From assembly GCA_021777835.1 (NCBI GenBank), contig JAJYDC010000009.1, forward strand, positions 43,794 through 107,793: DNA of 64,000 bases, read 5' to 3'. A program made the position numbers and the translations under genes. Origin of the DNA: Bacteroidota bacterium. Lineage in GTDB: Bacteria; Bacteroidota; Ignavibacteria; Ignavibacteriales; Ignavibacteriaceae. Positions 26,628 through 34,997 of the stretch are shown here, piece by piece (position 1 is the first letter of the stretch; every line of letters begins with the position of its first letter). Below the pieces are notes generated by a model that did no database searches, was not told the DNA's origin, and worked only from the letters and a program-made list of their open reading frames with translations.

Positions 26628-26936
26628 ATGCAAGTTGGATTAAATCATTTCTTAGTAATTAGCACAGCGCTTTTCTCGCTAGGCATTTTTGGAATAGTAA
26701 CAAGAAGAAATGCAGTAATGGTTTTAATGGGAATAGAACTAATACTCAATTCGGCAAATATAAATTTTATAGCTTTTGCAAGATTCGGAAATTTTGGATT
26801 ACAAGGTCAGGTAATGGCATTATTTGTAATAATACTCGCTGCAGCCGAAGCTGCTATCGCACTTGCTATTGTACTCAATATTTATAAAACCTTCTCAACT
26901 GTTAACGTTGATGAAATTGATACTCTAAAGGATTAG
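26628..26936 (+). CDS. nuoK: NADH-quinone oxidoreductase subunit K
   Basis: 102 residues from ATG 26628, the usual NuoK length; a longer frame from 26580 overlaps nuoJ and its first 16 residues are unlike the family. Motifs: LFSLGIFGIVTRRNAVMVLMGIE with the conserved glutamate, LNSANINFIAF, and AAAEAAIALAIVL with the second glutamate. It is the smallest antiporter-like proton-channel subunit. Only 4 bases separate it from nuoL. Confidence 0.95.
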   Translation: MQVGLNHFLVISTALFSLGIFGIVTRRNAVMVLMGIELILNSANINFIAFARFGNFGLQGQVMALFVIILAAAEAAIALAIVLNIYKTFSTVNVDEIDTLKD

Positions 26937-26940
26937 GTTT

Positions 26941-29040
26941 ATGACTGAGCCTCTTATGATAAATTTAGCGCTAATGATTCTCTTACTTCCTCTTTTGGGA
27001 TTCGTTGTATCGTTATTCCTCGGCAAAAGGATTAAAGCAATTTATATCTTTGAGCTTTTCATTATAATTCTGACATTCGCAGGCGCTGTGACTTTAGCTT
27101 TCGTAAAATTGAATTATTATCAAAACACAGATATCGTTTCTCAGTTTACCTGGATTAATTTCGGCAACATTCCTTTGCTTGGTCAAACAAACATCGATCT
27201 TGGTATTTTGATTGACAATATTGCGGTGCTGATGATTTTTGTGGTTACTTTAATCAGCATGCTTGTTCACATCTTTTCAATCGCTTATATGAAGGGCGAT
27301 AAACTCTATAACCGATACTTTGCATATCTGGGGATATTCACCTTTTCAATGACTGGTATAGTGTTTACTCACAATATGTTAATGATTTATATATTCTGGG
27401 AATTAGTTGGTCTTTCTTCTTATTTGCTGATAGGGTTTTGGTTTGAAAAGAAGTCTGCATCTGATGCCGGAAAAAAGGCATTCATAGTTAACCGGGTAGG
27501 TGATCTCGGAATGCTTGCCGGAATTTTAATTCTTTATACGACTTACCATACTTTTACTTTCTCTCAAATTTTTGCTCAAATTTCAGCAGGACATTTACCT
27601 TTCAACAGTGAATTTTGGCTTACGGTAACAGGTATATTGATTTTTTGCGGAGCCATCGGAAAATCTGCACAATTCCCTCTTCATGTATGGCTGCCAGATG
27701 CAATGGAAGGTCCAACCCCGGTTAGTGCTTTAATACATGCCGCCACCATGGTTGCTGCCGGTGTTTTCTTAATAGTCCGTGTTTATCCTCTATTAACTAG
27801 TGGTGCCCTTTTATTTATAGCGATTATAGGAATGCTCTCCGCTTTTATACCGGCAACAATTGCCCTTACTCAAAATGATATCAAAAAAGTTTTAGCGTAC
27901 TCAACAATTAGCCAACTTGGTTATATGGTTATGGGTCTCGGTGTAGGTGCCTATAAGTTTGCTTTCTTCCATTTAATTACCCACGCTTTCTTTAAGGCTC
28001 TCCTCTTCTTGGGTTCCGGTTCTGTTATTCATGCAATGCACCACGAGCAGGATATTACCAAAATGGGCGGTCTAAGAAAGAAAATGCCGCTTACTTACGC
28101 CACTTTCTTAATTGCTTCTTTAGCTATTTCGGGAATTCCATTAACTTCGGGCTTTCTGAGTAAAGACGGTATTCTTCAGGGATCATTTGCTTTTGGATCT
28201 TTGACCGGCTACTGGATTTTTGGCTTTGTAGGATTTTTGGTAGCACTGTTAACAGCGTTCTATATGTTCAGACTGTTGATTCTTACTTTTCATGGCAAAC
28301 CTCGTGACCAGCATAAATATGACCACGCTCATGAGTCCTCATTTTCAATGGCAATGCCGCTTGTAGTTTTAGCAGCACTGTCAATTTTTATCTGGTACAC
28401 CCCAAATCCTTTTAATCCCGAACAAGGCGCCATTTTAACGAATTGGATAAAAGCTCCTCAGTTAGTTACACCACAAGATACAAGATATAACTTCATGAAG
28501 TCTGATGTACCGTCGGGATCAGTTATAAAGACGGTTCCGGAAAATTCAGAAATAATGTATTCTGAAAATTATACAGAAGCACTTCACCAGGCTCATATTC
28601 CGGCGATGCTCCTATCTCTTGTGCTTGCCGGCCTCGGAATTCTTATAGCATTTATTTTTTACCAGTGGAAGAAAGTAGATGTAGATAAATTGACCAACTC
28701 CATTAAACCGCTTTATAATCTTTCTTACAACAAATGGTATTTTGATGAAATGTATGATGCTATATTTGTTGGCGGAACACTGATGTTAAGTAGATTCCTA
28801 TCATGGTTTGATCTTACAATCATTGATGGAATTGTAAATGGGTCAGCTTCTTTGACTCGGGCTCTTTCAATTTTCACCGGGAAGTTTGATAATGTAGTTG
28901 TCGACGGCTTTGTAAATTTTGTGGCTTATCTTAGTGGTTTTGTCGGCTTGATCTTTAGAAGATTCCAAACCGGAAAAGTGCAAACATATATTGTATTCGT
29001 TGTTTTTTCAATTGTAATTCTTTTATTCATTTTTAAGTAA
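26941..29040 (+). CDS. nuoL: NADH-quinone oxidoreductase subunit L
   Basis: 699 residues with 15-16 helices and the long lateral helix at the C-terminus. Motifs: FWELVGLSSYLLIGFWFEK with the channel glutamate, SAQFPLHVWLPDAMEGPTPV, SALIHAATMVAAGVF, and LAYSTISQLGYMV. This is the distal proton-pumping subunit of the membrane arm. Family length is usually 610-680, so it is at the long end; a periplasmic loop of about 60 residues between helices near residues 500-555 accounts for this. Confidence 0.97.
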   Translation: MTEPLMINLALMILLLPLLGFVVSLFLGKRIKAIYIFELFIIILTFAGAVTLAFVKLNYYQNTDIVSQFTWINFGNIPLLGQTNIDLGILIDNIAVLMIFVVTLISMLVHIFSIAYMKGDKLYNRYFAYLGIFTFSMTGIVFTHNMLMIYIFWELVGLSSYLLIGFWFEKKSASDAGKKAFIVNRVGDLGMLAGILILYTTYHTFTFSQIFAQISAGHLPFNSEFWLTVTGILIFCGAIGKSAQFPLHVWLPDAMEGPTPVSALIHAATMVAAGVFLIVRVYPLLTSGALLFIAIIGMLSAFIPATIALTQNDIKKVLAYSTISQLGYMVMGLGVGAYKFAFFHLITHAFFKALLFLGSGSVIHAMHHEQDITKMGGLRKKMPLTYATFLIASLAISGIPLTSGFLSKDGILQGSFAFGSLTGYWIFGFVGFLVALLTAFYMFRLLILTFHGKPRDQHKYDHAHESSFSMAMPLVVLAALSIFIWYTPNPFNPEQGAILTNWIKAPQLVTPQDTRYNFMKSDVPSGSVIKTVPENSEIMYSENYTEALHQAHIPAMLLSLVLAGLGILIAFIFYQWKKVDVDKLTNSIKPLYNLSYNKWYFDEMYDAIFVGGTLMLSRFLSWFDLTIIDGIVNGSASLTRALSIFTGKFDNVVVDGFVNFVAYLSGFVGLIFRRFQTGKVQTYIVFVVFSIVILLFIFK

Positions 29041-29069
29041 AATTTAGTTTGAAACTTTAGGTAAATAAC

Positions 29070-30674
29070 ATGACGTACTTTCCTATTCTATCGTTTATCA
29101 CTTTCCTCCCTATTCTTGGGATGATATTCATTTTATTCATTCCAAAAAACCAAGCGACCATGATCAAGAGCGTAACGCTTCTGATAACCTCGGCTCAAGT
29201 GATTGCCGCTTTGTTTATTCTTCACTATTACAATTACAGTTTAGGAGGAATTAATGATCCTAACTCATTCCAGTTTATGGAAAAGTTTAGATGGATTGAC
29301 ATTAGTGGATTTTCATGGATCGGCAGGATTAAAATTGATTACTTCTTAGGTATAGATGGTATAAGCGTACCATTGGTTCTTTTAACGGCAATAATTACAT
29401 TTATCGCCACCTTGTCGTCATGGACAATCGATAAACAAGTTAAAGGATATTTTGCTTTATTCCTGCTGCTTGATACGGGTATGATGGGAGTATTTGTTGC
29501 ACTTGATTTCTTCTTATTCTACATCTTCTGGGAATTGATGCTTCTGCCTATGTACTTCCTTATTGGAATCTGGGGCGGGAAAAGAAGAGAATATGCGGCA
29601 ATTAAATTTTTCCTTTACACTTTGTTCGGAAGTATTTTTATTTTATTAGTAATGATCGGTTTATATTTCAGCACTTCTGAAACACTTGCCGACGGAACAA
29701 AGGTGTTTACATTTAATATGCTTGCGATGATGAATCCTCACAACTACAATCAGTTCGGAATTTTGTCGCCGCTTAATCCTAATAATCTAAGATTCATAGC
29801 TTACATATTTTTGTTCATAGGTTTTGCAATTAAGATTCCTATGTTCCCTTTTCATACTTGGCTTCCTGATGCGCACGTTGAAGCACCAACAGCAATTAGC
29901 GTAATTCTTGCAGGTGTTTTATTGAAGATGGGAACTTATGGTATTCTTCGTGTATGCTTCCCTATCTTCCCTGAGATTACGAGGCAGCTAGTCTGGTATA
30001 TTGCACTGTTTGGTATGATAAACATTATATACGGTGCCCTTTGTGCAATGGCTCAAAAGGATTTTAAGAAGCTAATTGCTTATTCATCAATTTCACATAT
30101 GGGATTTGTACTATTAGGAATGGCTTCGTTAAATTCGTTAGGAATTTCCGGAGCTGTATTCCAAATGTTTAACCATGGAACTATTACAGCAATGCTCTTC
30201 TTGATTGTGGGAGTTATTTACGATAGAGCGCATACAAGAGAAATAGATGCTTTTGGCGGATTAATGACACAAATGCCTGTATATGGCGGATTTGTAACAC
30301 TAGCATTTTTTGCTGCTATAGGCTTACCAGGCTTAAGCGGATTTGTTTCGGAATCTTTTATATTCCTTGGTTCTTTTGGATTTGGTCTGATAAGAGTATT
30401 AACGATTGTATCAACTCTTGGAATATTATTGGGTGCCGGATATATGTTGTGGACTTTGCAGCGTGTTTTTCTAGGTACACTTAAAGAGAAGTGGTCTTCA
30501 CTGAAAGATTTGACATTCAGAGAGTATGCAATGTTTATTCCTCTTTCTTTAATTATAATTTTCCTTGGCGTTTATCCATCTGCAATGCTAAATCTAATGA
30601 ATACGTCAGTTAACTCAATGGTTAAATTTATGGCGGACGCAAAAGTAATGTATAGTTCATTATCTGGCTTTTAA
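29070..30674 (+). CDS. nuoM: NADH-quinone oxidoreductase subunit M
   Basis: 534 residues, about 14 helices. Motifs: FFLFYIFWELMLLPMYFLIG with the channel glutamate, KIPMFPFHTWLPDAHVEAPT, SVILAGVLLKMGTYGI, and LIAYSSISHMGFVLLG. It is the middle antiporter-like proton pump of complex I. A 29-base gap separates it from nuoL and 51 bases from nuoN. Confidence 0.97.
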   Translation: MTYFPILSFITFLPILGMIFILFIPKNQATMIKSVTLLITSAQVIAALFILHYYNYSLGGINDPNSFQFMEKFRWIDISGFSWIGRIKIDYFLGIDGISVPLVLLTAIITFIATLSSWTIDKQVKGYFALFLLLDTGMMGVFVALDFFLFYIFWELMLLPMYFLIGIWGGKRREYAAIKFFLYTLFGSIFILLVMIGLYFSTSETLADGTKVFTFNMLAMMNPHNYNQFGILSPLNPNNLRFIAYIFLFIGFAIKIPMFPFHTWLPDAHVEAPTAISVILAGVLLKMGTYGILRVCFPIFPEITRQLVWYIALFGMINIIYGALCAMAQKDFKKLIAYSSISHMGFVLLGMASLNSLGISGAVFQMFNHGTITAMLFLIVGVIYDRAHTREIDAFGGLMTQMPVYGGFVTLAFFAAIGLPGLSGFVSESFIFLGSFGFGLIRVLTIVSTLGILLGAGYMLWTLQRVFLGTLKEKWSSLKDLTFREYAMFIPLSLIIIFLGVYPSAMLNLMNTSVNSMVKFMADAKVMYSSLSGF

Positions 30675-30725
30675 CTTATAGGAAATATAAAACTATTAGT
30701 TTTAATTTTATTAACAAAATATTTT

Positions 30726-32246
30726 TTGAATAAAGTGAATACAATCAGTCTTCAATATTTAGTCGATGGCTTAAAGCTTATTAAACCTGAAATAGCAGTA
30801 ACTATTACCTTAGTATTAATTGTCATTGTTGATTTAATAATGAATAAGAATAAGAGGTATCTCCCCTATATTTTTATTGGAGGTCTAGTTGTTACACTCT
30901 ATTTTATTGTAGTTCAATTTAGTACTAGTTCCTTTGCATTTGAATTTTCAAAGAATTTAGGAATGGTAATAGTAGATCCATTTGGTAACTTTTTCAAAAT
31001 ACTTATTGCGGGATCCTCAATAATAGTCATCCTCTTTTCAGTAATATCAAATGAGATAAAAGAAGGAGTCGACCGGCAAGGTGAATATTATGTTTTAATG
31101 GCAGGAATGATTCTTGGCATGTTCTTTATGGTCTCATCTGCAGATTTAATATTGATTTATGTATCAATCGAGTTATTATCACTTTCTTCCTATGTGCTGG
31201 CAGGGTTTTCAAAACATGCTTTAAGAAATAGCGAAGCTTCATTAAAATATGTCATTTATGGCGGAATTTCCTCAGGAATTATGCTATTCGGGATATCAAT
31301 TTTATACGGATTAACAGGAAGCACAAATCTATATGAAATTAATTCTCTTGTTCAAGCTTCTCAAGTACATGGATTTACATTTGTTTTATCAGGGTTATTA
31401 ATTTTTGTTGCGATTGGTTTTAAAATATCCGCTGCACCATTCCATTTCTGGACACCGGATGTATACGAAGGCGCGCCTATTCCAATCACTGCTTATCTAT
31501 CAATCGCAAGCAAAGCAGCTGGATTTGCTCTCTTAATTCGATTTGTAAAGATTACATTTATTCAGTCTGTAGACCCAAACGGATTCTGGCATTTGCTAAA
31601 CATTATTGATTGGAAGACATTCATTATAATCATTTCAATACTAACAATGACTCTTGGAAACTTTGCTGCTATTTGGCAAAATAATATGAAGCGTCTGTTA
31701 GCATACTCAAGTATAGCCCATGCCGGATATTTACTGCTTGGATTGGCAGTTTTGTCTAATGAAGGCATCGCTGCTATATTAATTTATTTTGTAGTTTACG
31801 GATTTATGAACCTCGGCGCATTCCTGGTGGTAATGATAATTTCAAATAAGCTGGGCACCGAAGAGATTGATGATTATGATGGCTTGGGCTCACGGGCACC
31901 ATTCTTAAGTGTTGCATTAGCAATATTCTTAGTTTCGCTCACAGGATTACCGCCGACTGCAGGATTTATTGGTAAATTGTACTTGTTTCTTGCATTAGTA
32001 GACGCAAAGATGATTGCTGTGGCCGTTATAGCTTTGCTCAATACCGTAGTTTCCCTTTATTATTACGTAAGAGTGTTAAAACACATATTCTTAAATGAAA
32101 AGGCAGAAGGGACTGCAGAATTTGCGACATCCGTGTCTTCAGTAGTTTTTATAGCATTAATGCTTACGCCTGTTTTAATTTTTGGGATTTACTTCACGCC
32201 GCTTGTAGATTTTGCAAAAAGTTCAATCGCGTTGATGGGGTTTTAA
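30726..32246 (+). CDS. nuoN: NADH-quinone oxidoreductase subunit N
   Basis: 506 residues, about 14 helices. Motifs: SVELLSLSS-type ELLSLSSYVLAGF with the channel glutamate, FKISAAPFHFWTPDVYEGAP and LLAYSSIAHAGYLLLG. The first possible start is TTG 30726 (GTG 30735 is an alternative); the next in-frame ATG is 37 codons in and would delete the first helix, so a non-ATG start seems real. Last gene of the nuo operon. No nuoE, nuoF or nuoG occurs in the window. Confidence 0.95.
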   Translation: MNKVNTISLQYLVDGLKLIKPEIAVTITLVLIVIVDLIMNKNKRYLPYIFIGGLVVTLYFIVVQFSTSSFAFEFSKNLGMVIVDPFGNFFKILIAGSSIIVILFSVISNEIKEGVDRQGEYYVLMAGMILGMFFMVSSADLILIYVSIELLSLSSYVLAGFSKHALRNSEASLKYVIYGGISSGIMLFGISILYGLTGSTNLYEINSLVQASQVHGFTFVLSGLLIFVAIGFKISAAPFHFWTPDVYEGAPIPITAYLSIASKAAGFALLIRFVKITFIQSVDPNGFWHLLNIIDWKTFIIIISILTMTLGNFAAIWQNNMKRLLAYSSIAHAGYLLLGLAVLSNEGIAAILIYFVVYGFMNLGAFLVVMIISNKLGTEEIDDYDGLGSRAPFLSVALAIFLVSLTGLPPTAGFIGKLYLFLALVDAKMIAVAVIALLNTVVSLYYYVRVLKHIFLNEKAEGTAEFATSVSSVVFIALMLTPVLIFGIYFTPLVDFAKSSIALMGF

Positions 32247-32335
32247 CAAACGTGATCGATTAAGTTTCTGCATTGCATAATCGATTTTAAAGCATTAGCT
32301 TTTCAATAATAAATTGAATAGAAAAGGAAACGATT

Positions 32336-32689
32336 ATGAACAGGATTTTCGTTTTTATTATTGTAACATTTTTTATGTCTACATCATTTCTTTTAGCGCA
32401 AGACAATGTAACTTCATCTAAAATTGATTCGGCTATAGGCAATATGACTTTGAAGCTTCAGCAAAAGATCTTACTTACCGATATTCAGACTAAAAACATT
32501 AAAGAAGCAATAATCCAATGGGTTAACAATAAGAATGACTTAGGAAATCCATCTCTACAAACTAAAATAGAAAGCTATTTGGGGATGAGAGAAAAGGCGA
32601 AATACAGTATACTTCAAAAGAGCTGGTGGAGCGAATTAGTAAAATCAGTAGATTCACTATCAACAAACAAGGTATTAAACGGCAAATAA
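32336..32689 (+). CDS. Small secreted protein, hypothetical (Spy/CpxP-like helical)
   Basis: 117 residues. A clear signal peptide (about 1-21, FLLAQ) is followed by an all-helical, charged mature domain. LQQKILLTDIQTKNIKEAI resembles the LTxxQ region of periplasmic Spy/CpxP-type proteins, but the match is loose and I give no function. The ATG is preceded by GAAAGGAAACG. Its 3' end overlaps the end of the convergent histidine kinase gene by 15 bases. Confidence 0.7.
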   Translation: MNRIFVFIIVTFFMSTSFLLAQDNVTSSKIDSAIGNMTLKLQQKILLTDIQTKNIKEAIIQWVNNKNDLGNPSLQTKIESYLGMREKAKYSILQKSWWSELVKSVDSLSTNKVLNGK

Positions 32690-34444
32690 TATCTTAAACT
32701 CTGTTTTTCCTATCTTATTAAGAATTATTTCTCCTCCAAGCTGATCTGTCAAGGTAGTTACGAGTTTTAATCCCAACGAATCACTTTCCCGAAAATCCAT
32801 GCCTTCAGGGAATCCTACCCCGTTATCTCTAAACGTCAGAGAGTAATTCTTCCCTTCAGAATGAAGACCGATAAATACTTCCCCGCGCTTGCTCTCCGGG
32901 AAAGCATGTTTTAATGAGTTTGATAATAGCTCATTGATTATCAAACCACATAAAATTGCCTTATCTATTTCTAAGAATATTCCTTTAAAATCTGTTTTAA
33001 GAGAAATTTTTTCCGGATCTATTGCATAAGAGTTAAATAAGTCTTTTGTCAATGAATTGATATATTCCGAGAATTCAATCTTATTTAAGTCCTTGGATTG
33101 ATATAATTTTTCATGTATTAAAGCCATGGATCGAATACGGTTCTGACTTTCACGGAATATTTCAAGCGATTTTTCATCTTCGATGTAACTTGACTGCAAG
33201 TGTAGAAGACTCGAAATTACCTGTAGGTTATTTTTTACGCGGTGGTGAATTTCTCTTAATAAAACTAATTTCTCCTGAAGAGTAGCATTAATTTTTTCCT
33301 GCGCCTTTTTCCTTTCAACAATTTCATTTCTTAAATCCTCATTTACATTCGTTAGCGCAGCTGTTCTTTCAATTACCCGTTTCTCAAGCTCTTCCTTAGC
33401 TCTTTCTAATGCTTCAAGGGCAAATTTTCTTTGAGTGCTATTTCTTATTATTGCAATTCCTCCGACAATATTTTTCTTAAGATCCAATATCGGCGAATAA
33501 TAGGCTTCAAAATACCCTTCCCTATCATTTTCCGGTACATAAAACCATCTGTCCTTAGCGATACTTGAATTGCCTGCAAGAGTTTCGTAAAAATATTTAT
33601 CTTCACCAATCTCTTTTAGAAATGGCAAGACATCGAAAGCAAGTCTGCCGATTGCTTGAGATTTACTTATGCCTGTCATTGACTCCATACCGGGGTTCCA
33701 AAGAGTATAATTGCAGTTTTTATCGAATGCAACAATTCCATCAATACTGCTATTTAATAGTCTTTCCGAAAATTCCATTTCAAGTCTTATATTATGTTCT
33801 ACTTTCTTTCTATAATTGATTTCCCTGTTAAGTAAATAGAAAACAGTCAGAAAGATTATACAACTTACAAGTGTTCCTATGATTATTGTATAGAAAGTAT
33901 TTTTTACATTAATAACCAATAGCTGGTCTTTTTTTTGAAGCTGACTATATTCTTCTGCGTGAATGACTGACATTAGTTCCGAAATTCGATTAAGAGACTT
34001 TGTGCTTATCCATTGTTTTAACAAAGTAATAGCTTCAAGATAATTACCTTGTGAACGGAAATTGATTTCGGATTCAAAACTTTGGAATTTTATTGCGATC
34101 AATGAATCAAGCTCATTTATTTTATTAAGTTGAGCTTTATTATCTTTAAACAATATTCTTAAATTATTTATATCAACCGTTACATTTTTTTCGCCTTTGA
34201 AAAATGAGTTAATATAATTTGAATCACCAGTTATGATATAATTACGCTGATATTCTTCAACTCCTATAATTTGAGTTTGAAGGTCTTCGATAAAAGTAAG
34301 AATGTAATATGAATTAGACCTCCATTCGGCAGTCTGATAGACTATTTTTATATTTCTATAAGAAGCTACTCCGATCCCAACAATCAGGATTAATATAAAA
34401 ATAAAAACTACTTTTAGACTTTTAATCTCTTTTAAGAATTCCAT
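32675..34444 (-). CDS. Sensor histidine kinase: CHASE3, PAS, HisKA_2, HATPase
   Basis: 589 residues. Helix 1 (about 11-30) and helix 2 (about 180-204) bracket a CHASE3-like extracytoplasmic domain, with EEYQRNYIITGD near residue 65 typical of CHASE3. A PAS domain spans about 225-340, then a coiled coil (about 343-395). HisKA_2 carries REIHHRVKNNLQ with the phospho-accepting histidine at 400 or 401. HATPase has INELLSNSLKHAF (N box) and FRDNGVGFPEG (G1 box), about 495-589. No response regulator is adjacent, so it is an orphan kinase. The stimulus is unknown. Confidence 0.93.
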   Translation of the reverse strand: MEFLKEIKSLKVVFIFILILIVGIGVASYRNIKIVYQTAEWRSNSYYILTFIEDLQTQIIGVEEYQRNYIITGDSNYINSFFKGEKNVTVDINNLRILFKDNKAQLNKINELDSLIAIKFQSFESEINFRSQGNYLEAITLLKQWISTKSLNRISELMSVIHAEEYSQLQKKDQLLVINVKNTFYTIIIGTLVSCIIFLTVFYLLNREINYRKKVEHNIRLEMEFSERLLNSSIDGIVAFDKNCNYTLWNPGMESMTGISKSQAIGRLAFDVLPFLKEIGEDKYFYETLAGNSSIAKDRWFYVPENDREGYFEAYYSPILDLKKNIVGGIAIIRNSTQRKFALEALERAKEELEKRVIERTAALTNVNEDLRNEIVERKKAQEKINATLQEKLVLLREIHHRVKNNLQVISSLLHLQSSYIEDEKSLEIFRESQNRIRSMALIHEKLYQSKDLNKIEFSEYINSLTKDLFNSYAIDPEKISLKTDFKGIFLEIDKAILCGLIINELLSNSLKHAFPESKRGEVFIGLHSEGKNYSLTFRDNGVGFPEGMDFRESDSLGLKLVTTLTDQLGGEIILNKIGKTEFKILFAV

Positions 34445-34997
34445 TTATTTTTTACCTAAACTCAATTTATACCGGAATAAATTTACAATATTATTTAATA
34501 ATTCACCTTACTCATAAATTGATATTCGAGACTTTTAAATCATTAAAAAAATTGCTGTTTTATCTCATTTACTTTTCAACTTATTACTACAATTTTTAAT
34601 ATTATTTAACAATATTTTTCTCTATAACTCATTAAATAGCATTATCTTACCTGCATTGGCCTAATTTTATTTAAATATTAATACAAATATTGTTGCCTCA
34701 ATAATTTATTTTTAATAATTTCCCCCCGGCTTAAGAAATGTTTTTGCATTTCGCAAAAGGGAATTAGTATATTTCTTAAGGCTCTCTTTAATATTAAACC
34801 TCGTTCTAATTGTTTAATTTTTATAATACAATACAAAAGTTTTGTACTAATTTTTGATTCAAATTAAGAAATTGTTATCAAATCAAGTAAATGTTGAAAA
34901 TTACAATTTACACCTCTAAGTTTACACAAAAGTTTAAGGGAATTTACTTTCCAGTAAAACATAATTCAACTATCAACAAAATATATAAGGAGAAACT
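34445..34997. other. AT-rich divergent intergenic region
   Basis: 553 bases between the histidine kinase gene (-) and a TonB-dependent receptor gene (+). No small gene found. It contains a nested inverted repeat at 34730-34780 and a GGAG ribosome-binding site just before ATG 34998. Confidence 0.55.
34730..34780. repeat. Nested inverted repeat upstream of the TonB-dependent receptor gene
   Basis: Outer arms CTTAAGAAAT (34730-34739) and ATTTCTTAAG (34771-34780) are perfect. Inside them TTTTGC (34742-34747) pairs with GCAAAA (34753-34758). It could be a regulatory RNA structure in a long leader or a protein-binding site; I cannot choose. Confidence 0.45.
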
